This document shows, one piece after another, positions 1 through 6,483 of a DNA stretch of 8,042 nucleotides. The stretch's first letter is position 1. Every line of letters starts with the position of its first letter. The notes beneath the pieces are model-generated. The model ran no database searches and had not been told where the DNA came from. It saw only the letters and a list, made by a program, of their open reading frames with translations. Position numbers and translations under genes: made by a program. The stretch covers positions 1-8,042 of the forward strand of contig CALMCK010000064.1 of assembly GCA_937862845.1 (NCBI GenBank), written 5' to 3'. Source of the stretch: an uncultured Burkholderiaceae bacterium (GTDB lineage: Bacteria; Pseudomonadota; Gammaproteobacteria; Burkholderiales; Burkholderiaceae).

Positions 1-55
1 GCCGCCGCTCACGCAAACCCATGACGTCACAAAGCGCACATGCGCGGACAAACAA
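1..55. repeat. 55-bp perfect direct repeat, copy 1 (cut by window edge)
   Basis: Positions 1-55 are identical to 279-333, a period of 278 bp, and the copies diverge at base 56. The first six bases (GCCGCC) correspond to the end of the REP-like hairpin at 259-284. The window therefore probably begins inside another REP copy carrying the same 49-bp right flank. The repeat contains the small palindromes TGACGTCA and GCGCACATGCGC. The left boundary cannot be seen. Confidence 0.9.
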
Positions 56-118
56 AAATAATAATGTGTGTCATGCGCAAGCATGCACCATGAGCCGACG
101 ACATGTGCATGTCCACAT

Positions 119-144
119 GGCGGCTTGGGGGCAAGCCGCCCTAC
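119..144 (-). repeat. REP-like palindrome with GTAG tag, minus orientation
   Basis: Read on the minus strand, this begins with GTAG (144-141) and continues into a 9-bp perfect hairpin, GGCGGCTTG / CAAGCCGCC, with a 4-nt loop. A GTAG tetranucleotide next to a hairpin is the known layout of REP sequences recognised by RAYT (TnpA-REP) transposases. It matches the copy at 259-284 in inverted orientation with one mismatch in 26 bases. Assignment to the REP class is from layout only; no transposase gene is in the window. Confidence 0.7.
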
Positions 145-258
145 GGTTTTGTTGCGCTTGTGCTTGTCGCACCAAGCAGCCCGACAAGCGTTGAAAATCA
201 CGGACAACCCAAGCGAGGGTGGACACTGCCTTCCTACGAAGTTTATCGCTGCGTTGTT

Positions 259-284
259 GTAGGGCGGCTTGCCCTCAAGCCGCC
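259..284 (+). repeat. REP-like palindrome with GTAG tag, plus orientation
   Basis: GTAG (259-262) is followed directly by the hairpin GGCGGCTTG (263-271), loop CCCT (272-275) and CAAGCCGCC (276-284). It is the inverted partner of 119-144. Its right arm runs into the 55-bp direct repeat that starts at 279. Confidence 0.7.
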
Positions 285-333
285 GCTCACGCAAACCCAT
301 GACGTCACAAAGCGCACATGCGCGGACAAACAA
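279..333. repeat. 55-bp perfect direct repeat, copy 2
   Basis: This is the second copy of the sequence at 1-55, without mismatch. Here its left context is visible: it begins inside the right arm of the REP-like hairpin (263-284), and the remaining 49 bp are a flank to the right of that hairpin. A REP plus the same long flank occurring twice suggests that a unit larger than the REP itself was duplicated or copied. It could reflect either tandem duplication or a larger mobile repeat unit. Confidence 0.9.
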
Positions 334-460
334 GACGGGCATGGTTGGTTCTCCTTGTATAGACGGCTGAGAGTCAACCGCTCATAATCCTTCACACCAT
401 CACACCACTGTTTTAAACATTGAGCCCTGCGTTTCGCCTGCGCATTTCGCCCTTTCCCTT

Positions 461-466
461 TATAAT
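461..466 (+). promoter_or_regulatory. Candidate -10 box for mfd
   Basis: TATAAT at 461-466 is a perfect sigma70 -10 hexamer 73 nt before the chosen mfd ATG. No good -35 hexamer lies 16-18 nt upstream (438-443 reads CTGCGC), so the promoter would be weak or activator-dependent. A start near 473 would give a leader of about 67 nt that contains the hairpin at 479-507. A box here also argues against the upstream TTG at 420 as the mfd start. Confidence 0.4.
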
Positions 467-478
467 GATTGCGTTTAT

Positions 479-512
479 CACACCCGCGCCAGTGGCTTTT
501 GGGTGTGTTTTT
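479..512 (+). terminator. Terminator-like hairpin in the mfd leader (possible attenuator)
   Basis: CACACCC (479-485) pairs perfectly with GGGTGTG (501-507). An inner GCC/GGC pair (488-490 and 494-496) extends the fold, and TTTTT (508-512) follows, with a second T run at 516-520. This has the form of a Rho-independent terminator and lies between the candidate -10 box and the mfd ATG. It may stop transcription arriving from the left of the window or attenuate mfd itself. The stem is short and the inner loop unpaired, so its strength is uncertain. Confidence 0.5.
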
Positions 513-539
513 GCGTTTTTATTCAGGCACTTTATCCAT

Positions 540-3500
540 ATGACTTTTTTGACGGCACTCAACAATTTAATCCCACAGCTTAAATCTGGTACGCGCATGA
601 CGCAGGCGCTGCCGTTTGGCTCGTCCGATGCGCTGCTGTTGGCGGAGTTGGCGAGTGCGTTGGGTAAGCTGACGGTGGTGATTTGTGAGGCGCCGTATGA
701 TGCGCAGCGACTGGCGGCGGAGATGGCGTACTTTGCGCCTGAGTTGCGCGTGGCTCAGTTGCCCGATTGGGAAACCTTGCCGTATGATCAATTTTCGCCG
801 CACCATGATTTGGTGTCGGAGCGTTTGCAGGCGTTGTATCAGTTGACCCAAAACACCTGCGATGTGTTGCTGGTGCCTGTGACGACGGCGCTGTATCGAC
901 TGGCGCCGCCGTCGTTTTTGCTGGGGCGGACGTTTTCGTTTTCGCAAAATGAGCAGTTGGATATGGGTAAGCTGCGTGAGCAGCTGGTCAATGCGGGCTA
1001 TCAGTCGGTGAGTCAGGTGGTGGCGCCGAGTGAGTTCTCCGTGCGTGGTGGTTTGATTGATTTGTATCCGATGGGCTCGGTGCTGCCGTACCGCATTGAT
1101 TTGTTTGATGACACGATTGAGTCGATTAAAACGTTTGATGTCGATACGCAGCGCACGCTGTATCCTGTGCCGCGCGTGCACATGCTGCCGGGTCGTGAGT
1201 ATCCGACCGATGAGGAGGCGCGCGGTGCTTTTCGCACGGCGTGGCGTGAGCGGTTTGAGGGCGATGCGTCCAAGCATGCTTTGTACAAGGATGTGGGCAA
1301 TGGGATTTTTAATGCGGGGATTGAGTATTATTTGCCGTTGTTTTTTAAAGCGGATGGCGGTACGGCGACGCTGTTTGATTATTTGAGCGCGGATGCGACG
1401 GTGGTGTTGCACGGTCAGGTGGAGCAGGCGATACAGCCGTTTTGGGCGGACACGGTGTCGCGCCATCGATTTTTGAGTGCGGATGCGACGTTGCCGATTT
1501 TGCCACCTGAGGAGTTGTTTTTATCCGATGCGGCGTTTTTTGAATGTGTGAATCAACTGCCGCAGCTCGCTTTGCGCAACTCTGGTGAGCAGCAAGCGGC
1601 GCGTCTGAGCTTGCGCGCGCAAACCGCAGAGTTGCCCGATGTGCGTGTGCTGCCGAGTCAGAAGTCTGAAAACCCGTACAGCGCCCTGCTTCGATTGACC
1701 ACGGACAATTCGGCCAAAAACATCTCGACTTTGATTTTGACCGAGAGTCTCGGTCGTCAAACCACGCTGCAAGAGACATTGGAGCGGCATGGTTTTAAAC
1801 TGACGCCGATTGAGCATTGGTCGAGCGCGACACTTGAGCCGAAAACCTACATCAGCCACGCGCCGATTGAGCACGGTTTCGCATTGGACCATCTCGCCAT
1901 CGTGACCGAAACGGAGCTGTACGCGCAGAGCAATGAGCAGAGGGCGCGCCGCCGCCGTGGCGATAAAACCAGCAATGTGGACATGATGATTGCATCCCTC
2001 TCTGAGCTGCACGAGGGCGATCCTGTGGTGCATCAGGAGCATGGCATTGGTCGGTATCAGGGTTTGATTAACATGGATTTGGGCGATGGCGAAAACGAGT
2101 TTTTGCATCTGGTGTATGCCAACAACACCGCGCTGTATGTGCCCGTCTCACAGCTTGCGGTGATTTCGCGTTACTCAGGCAAAGACCCCGAGCATGCGCC
2201 GCTGCACACATTGGGCACTGACCGCTGGGGTAAGGTTCGCGCAAAAGCGGCTGAGCAAATCCGCGACACCGCGGCCGAGCTGCTCAATCTATACGCGCGC
2301 CGTGCGGTGCGCCAAGGCCATGCATTTGAACTCAACCTCGCCGACTACGAAACCTTTGCCAATGACTTTGGGTTCGAGACCACACCCGACCAAGCGAGCG
2401 CCATCGCAGCGGTCACGCATGATTTAATCGCTGCCAAGCCCATGGACCGACTGGTCTGCGGCGATGTGGGCTTTGGTAAAACCGAGGTCGCACTGCGCGC
2501 GGCATTCATCGCGGCGATGGGCGGCAAGCAAGTCGCCATCCTCGCACCCACCACGCTGCTGGCCGAACAGCACGCGCAAACATTCTCCGACCGATTCGCC
2601 AAATGGCCAGTCAAAATCGCCGAGGTGTCGCGCTTTAACACGGGCAAACAAACCACCGCCGCTCTCGCGGGGCTCGAAAACGGCTCGATTGACATTGTCA
2701 TCGGCACACACAAACTGCTCTCAGCCGATGTGAAATTCGCGCGACTGGGCTTGGTGATTATTGACGAAGAACATCGATTCGGTGTGCGCCAAAAAGAACA
2801 GCTGAAAAACCTGCGTGCCGAAGTCGACATCCTCACGCTCACCGCCACGCCGATTCCGCGCACCATGAGCATGGCCATGGAAGGCGTGCGCGACTTGTCC
2901 GTCATCGCCACCGCGCCACAAAAGCGCCTCGCGATTAAAACCTTTGTTCGCCGCGAAGAATCCGCCGTCATGCGCGAAGCGATACTGCGCGAACTCAAAC
3001 GCGGCGGGCAAGTTTATTTCCTGCACAACGAAGTGTCAACGATTAACAACCGCCGCGAGCAGCTCGAAAAACTCGTGCCCGAAGCCCGCATCGCCCTCGC
3101 GCACGGGCAAATGCATGAGCGCGAACTCGAACACGTCATGCGTGATTTTTACCACCAACGCGCCAATGTGTTGCTGTGCACGACGATTATTGAAACAGGC
3201 ATCGACAACCCGAACGCCAACACCATCATCATGCACCGCGCCGATAAATTCGGCCTCTCGCAACTGCACCCACTGCGCGGTCGCGTCGGGCGCAGCCACC
3301 ACCAAGCCTACGCCTACTTACTGATTCACCACGAAGACGCGCTGACCTCGCAAGCCAAACGCCGCCTCGACGCGATTTGTCAAATGGAAGAACTCGGTTC
3401 AGGATTTTTCCTCGCCATGCACGACATGGAAATCCGTGGCGCAGGCGAAGTGCTCGGCGACAAGCAATCGGGCGACATGCACGAAATCGGTTTCAGCCTC

Positions 3501-4010
3501 TACAACGACATGCTCAACGCCGCCATCAAAGCGCTGCGCCAAGGCAAACAACCCGACCTCATGCAACCGCTCGGCATCACCACCGACATCAACTTGCACG
3601 TCCCCGCCCTACTGCCCACCACCTATTGCCATGACGTCAACGAGCGACTGCAACTCTACAAACGCCTCGCCAGTGTCAGTACGCCGAGTGATTTGAGCGA
3701 TTTGCAAGAAGAAATCATCGACCGATTCGGCAAACTGCCCGAGCCCGCGCAAGCGCTCATCGAAACCCACCGCCTGCGTCTGCTCGCTTTAGAATTGAGC
3801 ATCACAAAAATCGACGTGTCCGAAAACCTCGGCCACATTCATTTCGATAAAAACAGCACCGTGGATGGTTTAAAAATCATTCAGCTCATCCAAAAAGACC
3901 GCAATGTCCAGCTCAACGGCCAAAACAAACTCAAACTGACCTATAAAATGCCCACGCTGAATGACCGCGTCACGCAGGTTAAGGTATTGCTTCATGGTTT
4001 GACTGCTTGA
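540..4010 (+). CDS. mfd: Transcription-repair coupling factor Mfd
   Basis: Mfd is a DNA translocase that displaces RNA polymerase stalled at lesions and recruits UvrA for nucleotide excision repair. The 1156-residue product matches the usual length of about 1150. Visible in order are the UvrB-like module (LPDWETLPYDQFSP near 74-87), the polymerase-interacting domain (EHGIGRY near 500-506), helicase Walker A GDVGFGKTE (641-649), DEEHRFG (742-748), TATPIPRT (768-775), motif V ETGID (885-889), motif VI LRGRVGR (912-918) and the C-terminal regulatory domain. The ATG at 540 was chosen because the following KSGTR...GSSDALLLAEL aligns with family N-termini as I recall them. The TTG at 420 would add 40 hydrophobic residues encoded by a promoter- and terminator-like region, and the ATG at 597 is possible but removes conserved sequence. 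Residue 911 is Pro where the family motif (QLRGRVGR) has Gln. Codon use shifts from G/T-ending to C/A-ending midway. Confidence 0.97.
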   Translation: MTFLTALNNLIPQLKSGTRMTQALPFGSSDALLLAELASALGKLTVVICEAPYDAQRLAAEMAYFAPELRVAQLPDWETLPYDQFSPHHDLVSERLQALYQLTQNTCDVLLVPVTTALYRLAPPSFLLGRTFSFSQNEQLDMGKLREQLVNAGYQSVSQVVAPSEFSVRGGLIDLYPMGSVLPYRIDLFDDTIESIKTFDVDTQRTLYPVPRVHMLPGREYPTDEEARGAFRTAWRERFEGDASKHALYKDVGNGIFNAGIEYYLPLFFKADGGTATLFDYLSADATVVLHGQVEQAIQPFWADTVSRHRFLSADATLPILPPEELFLSDAAFFECVNQLPQLALRNSGEQQAARLSLRAQTAELPDVRVLPSQKSENPYSALLRLTTDNSAKNISTLILTESLGRQTTLQETLERHGFKLTPIEHWSSATLEPKTYISHAPIEHGFALDHLAIVTETELYAQSNEQRARRRRGDKTSNVDMMIASLSELHEGDPVVHQEHGIGRYQGLINMDLGDGENEFLHLVYANNTALYVPVSQLAVISRYSGKDPEHAPLHTLGTDRWGKVRAKAAEQIRDTAAELLNLYARRAVRQGHAFELNLADYETFANDFGFETTPDQASAIAAVTHDLIAAKPMDRLVCGDVGFGKTEVALRAAFIAAMGGKQVAILAPTTLLAEQHAQTFSDRFAKWPVKIAEVSRFNTGKQTTAALAGLENGSIDIVIGTHKLLSADVKFARLGLVIIDEEHRFGVRQKEQLKNLRAEVDILTLTATPIPRTMSMAMEGVRDLSVIATAPQKRLAIKTFVRREESAVMREAILRELKRGGQVYFLHNEVSTINNRREQLEKLVPEARIALAHGQMHERELEHVMRDFYHQRANVLLCTTIIETGIDNPNANTIIMHRADKFGLSQLHPLRGRVGRSHHQAYAYLLIHHEDALTSQAKRRLDAICQMEELGSGFFLAMHDMEIRGAGEVLGDKQSGDMHEIGFSLYNDMLNAAIKALRQGKQPDLMQPLGITTDINLHVPALLPTTYCHDVNERLQLYKRLASVSTPSDLSDLQEEIIDRFGKLPEPAQALIETHRLRLLALELSITKIDVSENLGHIHFDKNSTVDGLKIIQLIQKDRNVQLNGQNKLKLTYKMPTLNDRVTQVKVLLHGLTA

Positions 4011-4024
4011 CGAATCCTTAATGC

Positions 4025-4055
4025 AAAAAAAACCAAGCATCACGCTTGGTTTTTT
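4025..4055. terminator. Bidirectional intrinsic terminator between mfd and the DUF3820 gene
   Basis: The stem CCAAGC (4033-4038) / GCTTGG (4044-4049) has a 5-nt loop. It is flanked by eight A on the left and six T on the right, so it works as a hairpin with a U tract in both directions. It closes mfd 15 nt after its stop. On the minus strand it closes the DUF3820 gene, whose last codons form the ascending stem and whose TGA (4042-4040) lies in the loop. Confidence 0.9.
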
Positions 4056-4282
4056 CTCAACGGTGTCAACAACGCCCCCAGTCGATTGTGGTCTATCTCA
4101 TAAGCCAATGCCAGCAGTTGCCCCAGCTCGCCTTTCGGAAAACCGACGCGGGCGAACCAGCCGAGGTAATGCCCTGGCAAATCGGCGATGAGGCGGCCTT
4201 TGTATTTGCCGTAGGGCATGGTTTGCTCGACGAGTTTAAGCAAGAGTTGTGGGTTCATGGCCGTTGCATTCATCGTGGGCAC
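4040..4282 (-). CDS. DUF3820 family small protein (QSregVF-like)
   Basis: The 80-residue product contains the family core MPYGKYKGRLIADLPGHYL, then GWFARVGFPKGELGQLLAL, which I recognise as DUF3820, sometimes labelled a putative quorum-sensing-regulated virulence factor. The biochemical role is unknown to me and the label should not be taken as function. There is no signal peptide or membrane segment. GTG at 4282 is taken as the start because AGGCGG lies just upstream, overlapping the rdgB stop. ATG at 4273 and ATG at 4258 (MNPQLLLK) are alternatives, and the last fits common family N-termini. Only 5 nt separate it from the rdgB stop codon, so co-transcription and translational coupling with rdgB are likely. 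Its 3' end lies inside the terminator shared with mfd. Confidence 0.85.
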   Translation of the reverse strand: MPTMNATAMNPQLLLKLVEQTMPYGKYKGRLIADLPGHYLGWFARVGFPKGELGQLLALAYEIDHNRLGALLTPLRKNQA

Positions 4283-4287
4283 ACCGC

Positions 4288-4893
4288 CTAAACGGATTCG
4301 CTACGCAGTTTGTCAATCAGCCGTGCGACGGCTTGGCCTCGGTGGCTGATTTTATTTTTATCCACTTTATCGAGTTGAGCGGCGGTTTTATTTAAAGTCG
4401 CCAGATAAAAATGCGGGTCATAGCCGAAGCCGCCCTCGCCCTGTGGCTGGTCAACCACCTCGCCCCACCACTGGCCATCGACGATGATGGGTTGCGGGTC
4501 GTTCGGGTGACGCACGAGCACGAGCACGCAATAAAAATACGCGCGTTTATCGGTTTGAGTGGACAGATCGTGAATCAGCTTTTGACTGTTGCGCGCGTCC
4601 TTGCTCAATCCATCATCGAGCACATCGGCATAGCGCGCGGACTGCACGCCGGGTGCGCCATTAAGTGCTGGCACGCAAATGCCTGAGTCGTCTGCCAGTG
4701 CGGGCAAGCCCGTTAAGCTCGAGGCATGACGCGCTTTGCGCAATGCGTTTTCGACAAAGGTTTGAAAAGGCTCGTCGCATTCAGGGACATTGAGGCTGCC
4801 CTGCGAGACGATGTCGATGTTCAACTCCGCCAGCAGGCGTGAGAATTCAGCGAGCTTGCCCGCGTTGTTTGAAGCCAATACCATTTTATTCAT
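4288..4893 (-). CDS. rdgB: XTP/dITP pyrophosphatase RdgB (HAM1 family)
   Basis: RdgB hydrolyses dITP, XTP and ITP to the monophosphate and pyrophosphate, keeping deaminated purines out of DNA and RNA. The 201-residue protein has the expected motifs: SNNAGK near residues 8-13 (triphosphate binding), E48 in FVEN, DDSG at 68-71 with the likely catalytic D69, GEGGFGYDP at 152-160 and SHRGQA at 183-188. Length is close to the E. coli protein (197). The ATG at 4893 has an AAAGGA about 8 nt upstream; a second ATG three codons on is possible. It follows dnaB by 49 nt without a visible terminator and precedes the DUF3820 gene by 5 nt, so the three probably share a transcript. A cytosolic, homodimeric enzyme is expected from the family. 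Confidence 0.96.
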   Translation of the reverse strand: MNKMVLASNNAGKLAEFSRLLAELNIDIVSQGSLNVPECDEPFQTFVENALRKARHASSLTGLPALADDSGICVPALNGAPGVQSARYADVLDDGLSKDARNSQKLIHDLSTQTDKRAYFYCVLVLVRHPNDPQPIIVDGQWWGEVVDQPQGEGGFGYDPHFYLATLNKTAAQLDKVDKNKISHRGQAVARLIDKLRSESV

Positions 4894-4942
4894 GCCCAGT
4901 TTCCTTTACTCACGCCCTCTGCTTAAGGTTGTTCTGCCAATC

Positions 4943-6331
4943 TCAATACTGTGGCGCGTACTCGTCCGTGTACATCGCATTGTCGAATTTGGTGTACTCG
5001 CCCACAAATGTCAAATGCACCGTACCAATCGGGCCATTCCGCTGTTTACCGATGATGATTTCAGATTTCCCTTTGAGGCTGGGGTCTTCTTTGTTGTACA
5101 CCTCATCTCGGTAGACAAACATAATGATGTCGGCATCTTGTTCAATCGCACCTGACTCACGCAAATCGGACATCATGGGGCGTTTGTCTGGGCGTTGTTC
5201 GACACTACGATTGAGCTGAGACAGAGCCACCACTGGACACTCGAGCTCACGCGCGAGGGCTTTAAGCGAACGGGAGATTTCTGAAATCTCAGTCGCACGG
5301 TTTTCACCCGAACGGCTTGAACTCATGAGCTGTAAATAATCGACCACAATCAAGCCCAAGCCGCCGCATGTGCGCGCCAGACGACGTGCACGTGCGCGCA
5401 AATCAAGCGGATTGAGCGCTGGGGTTTCGTCGATGTAGAGTTGCGTGTCGACCATTTTTTCAATCGCCACCGTCAGTCGTTCCCAGTCATCATCGTTGAG
5501 CTTACCTGTGCGCAAACGCGTTTGGTTGAGTTTACCGACCGAGCCGAGTATCCGCATGCCGAGTTGCTGTGCGCCCATTTCCATGGAAAAAACCGCGACG
5601 GGCAAACCTTCCGTGATGGACACATGTTCTGCAAGGTTCATCGCAAATGAGGTTTTACCCATGGATGGGCGACCCGCGACAATAACCAAGTCGCCCTTTT
5701 GCAAGCCCGCCGTCATTCGGTCCAAGTCAAAAAAACCTGTGGACACGCCCGTGACTTCATCTTTTTGATCGCGGTGATACAAATCATTGATTTGATCCAC
5801 CACGGCTTCAAGAACTTTGGGCAGCTCATGAAACTCTGCCGCACCACGTCGGCCATCTTCTGCGACATTGAGTATCGATTGCTCGGCCAAATCAATAATC
5901 GCTTTGGTTTCTTTGCCTTGGGTATTGAAGGCGGATTCGGCAATGTTGTCTGAAGCGGTCACGAGACGGCGCAATAAACCACGGTCTTGGACGATTTCGG
6001 CATAACGACGAATGTGTGCAGCGGATGAGACGCTGGTGACGAGTGCGTTGAGATAAGACATGCCACCGATATCGTCCAAACGGCCTTGGTTTTTCAGCGC
6101 TTCAAATACCGTGACCACATCCGCTGGGTGGTTTTTTTCAATCAAGTCGGCAATCGTCTGGAAAATCAAACGGTGATCAAATCGATAAAATGCATCCGCG
6201 CGCACCACGTCAGAAATTTTGTCCCAAGCCATGTTGTCGAGCATGAGGCCACCCAGCACGGATTGCTCTGCTTCGATGGAGTGCGGTGGTGTGCGCAACT
6301 CGGCCATTTCTAAATTGATATCGTGGGGCAT
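4943..6331 (-). CDS. dnaB: Replicative DNA helicase DnaB
   Basis: DnaB is the hexameric 5'-3' helicase that unwinds DNA at the replication fork and interacts with primase. The 462-residue product has the N-terminal DnaB domain (PPHSIEAEQSVLGGLM near 15-30), a linker, then the RecA-like ATPase. The ATPase carries Walker A GRPSMGKT (220-227), SMEM with the probable catalytic Glu251, Walker B LIVVDYLQL (327-335), QLNRSVEQRPDKRPMMSDLR (372-391) and the C-terminal GKQRNGP (428-434). No intein or insertion interrupts it. The ATG at 6331 has only a weak GAG upstream; ATG at 6307 is a possible alternative. It is separated from rplI by the terminator at 6440-6470, so it probably has its own promoter in 6332-6439. 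A TAAAAT at 6372-6367 is a weak -10 candidate there without a good -35. Confidence 0.98.
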   Translation of the reverse strand: MPHDINLEMAELRTPPHSIEAEQSVLGGLMLDNMAWDKISDVVRADAFYRFDHRLIFQTIADLIEKNHPADVVTVFEALKNQGRLDDIGGMSYLNALVTSVSSAAHIRRYAEIVQDRGLLRRLVTASDNIAESAFNTQGKETKAIIDLAEQSILNVAEDGRRGAAEFHELPKVLEAVVDQINDLYHRDQKDEVTGVSTGFFDLDRMTAGLQKGDLVIVAGRPSMGKTSFAMNLAEHVSITEGLPVAVFSMEMGAQQLGMRILGSVGKLNQTRLRTGKLNDDDWERLTVAIEKMVDTQLYIDETPALNPLDLRARARRLARTCGGLGLIVVDYLQLMSSSRSGENRATEISEISRSLKALARELECPVVALSQLNRSVEQRPDKRPMMSDLRESGAIEQDADIIMFVYRDEVYNKEDPSLKGKSEIIIGKQRNGPIGTVHLTFVGEYTKFDNAMYTDEYAPQY

Positions 6332-6439
6332 TTTTATTTACTCTTTGTTATTTTTCGCAAGCATCTATTTTACGTTTTTTGTCGCCATCGATGTGCAGTA
6401 AAGCCTGACTGTTTTGCCAATAGTTGTGCCATAGGCGTC

Positions 6440-6470
6440 AAAAAGCCAAGGCATTGCCTTGGCTTTTTTT
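6440..6470 (-). terminator. Intrinsic terminator after rplI
   Basis: Perfect 8-bp stem GCCAAGGC (6445-6452) / GCCTTGGC (6456-6463) with a 3-nt loop. It is flanked by five A on the left and seven T on the right. In minus-strand RNA it lies 14-44 nt past the rplI stop and ends in a U run, so it closes the rpsF-priB-rpsR-rplI operon. The symmetry would also let it act in the plus direction, but no plus-strand gene feeds into it. Confidence 0.9.
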
Positions 6471-6483
6471 GAACGGTCAGCGA

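Larger units (their letters stand above)
119..284. mobile_element. REPIN-like element (inverted REP pair, 166 bp)
   Basis: Two GTAG-tagged REP-like palindromes point away from each other and enclose 114 bp. The 26-bp arms are inverted repeats with a single mismatch, so the whole unit could fold as one long hairpin. The interior holds its own compound hairpin at 155-190: outer stem CGCTTG/CAAGCG and inner stem TGCTTG/CAAGCA. No coding capacity is evident. Known REPINs are mobilised in trans by RAYT transposases and usually have shorter spacers than this, so a MITE with hairpin ends or chance placement of two REPs remain alternatives. Confidence 0.5.
1..539. other. Non-coding, repeat-rich region upstream of mfd
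   Basis: No credible gene lies here. The open frames at 68-262 and 103-387 run through palindromic repeats, have no convincing ribosome binding site and encode low-complexity, Cys/His-rich or unrecognisable peptides. The stretch is instead dense in short inverted repeats. These are CATGC/GCATG with a GCAA loop (72-85), CATGTG/CACATG (102-119), two REP-like hairpins (119-140 and 263-284) and a compound hairpin (155-190). Roughly 334-420 shows no clear structure; a weak promoter-like pair TAGACG (360-365) and CATAAT (383-388), spaced 17 nt, is the only signal noticed there. The mfd leader follows at about 460-539. Confidence 0.75.

Noticed and set aside
68..387. Two overlapping plus-strand open frames (68-262 and 103-387)
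   Set aside because: They run through REP-like palindromes and the direct repeat, lack ribosome binding sites and show no protein-like composition.
420..539. In-frame N-terminal extension of Mfd from TTG 420, with a hydrophobic stretch resembling a membrane anchor or signal peptide
   Set aside because: The segment overlaps a TATAAT box and a terminator-like hairpin, and homologous Mfd proteins begin near residue 41 of this frame. The hydrophobicity follows from T-rich regulatory DNA.
567..1466. Long minus-strand open frame of 299 codons inside mfd
   Set aside because: It is antisense to a strongly conserved coding region, its product is Arg/His/Gln-rich without recognisable motifs, and it is explained by the codon bias of mfd in this half.
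6367..6420. dnaB promoter built from TTGGCA (6420-6415) and TTTACT or TAAAAT boxes on the minus strand
   Set aside because: Spacings are wrong for a standard sigma70 promoter (TTGGCA to TTTACT about 12 nt; TAAAAT has no good -35), so no feature was called.
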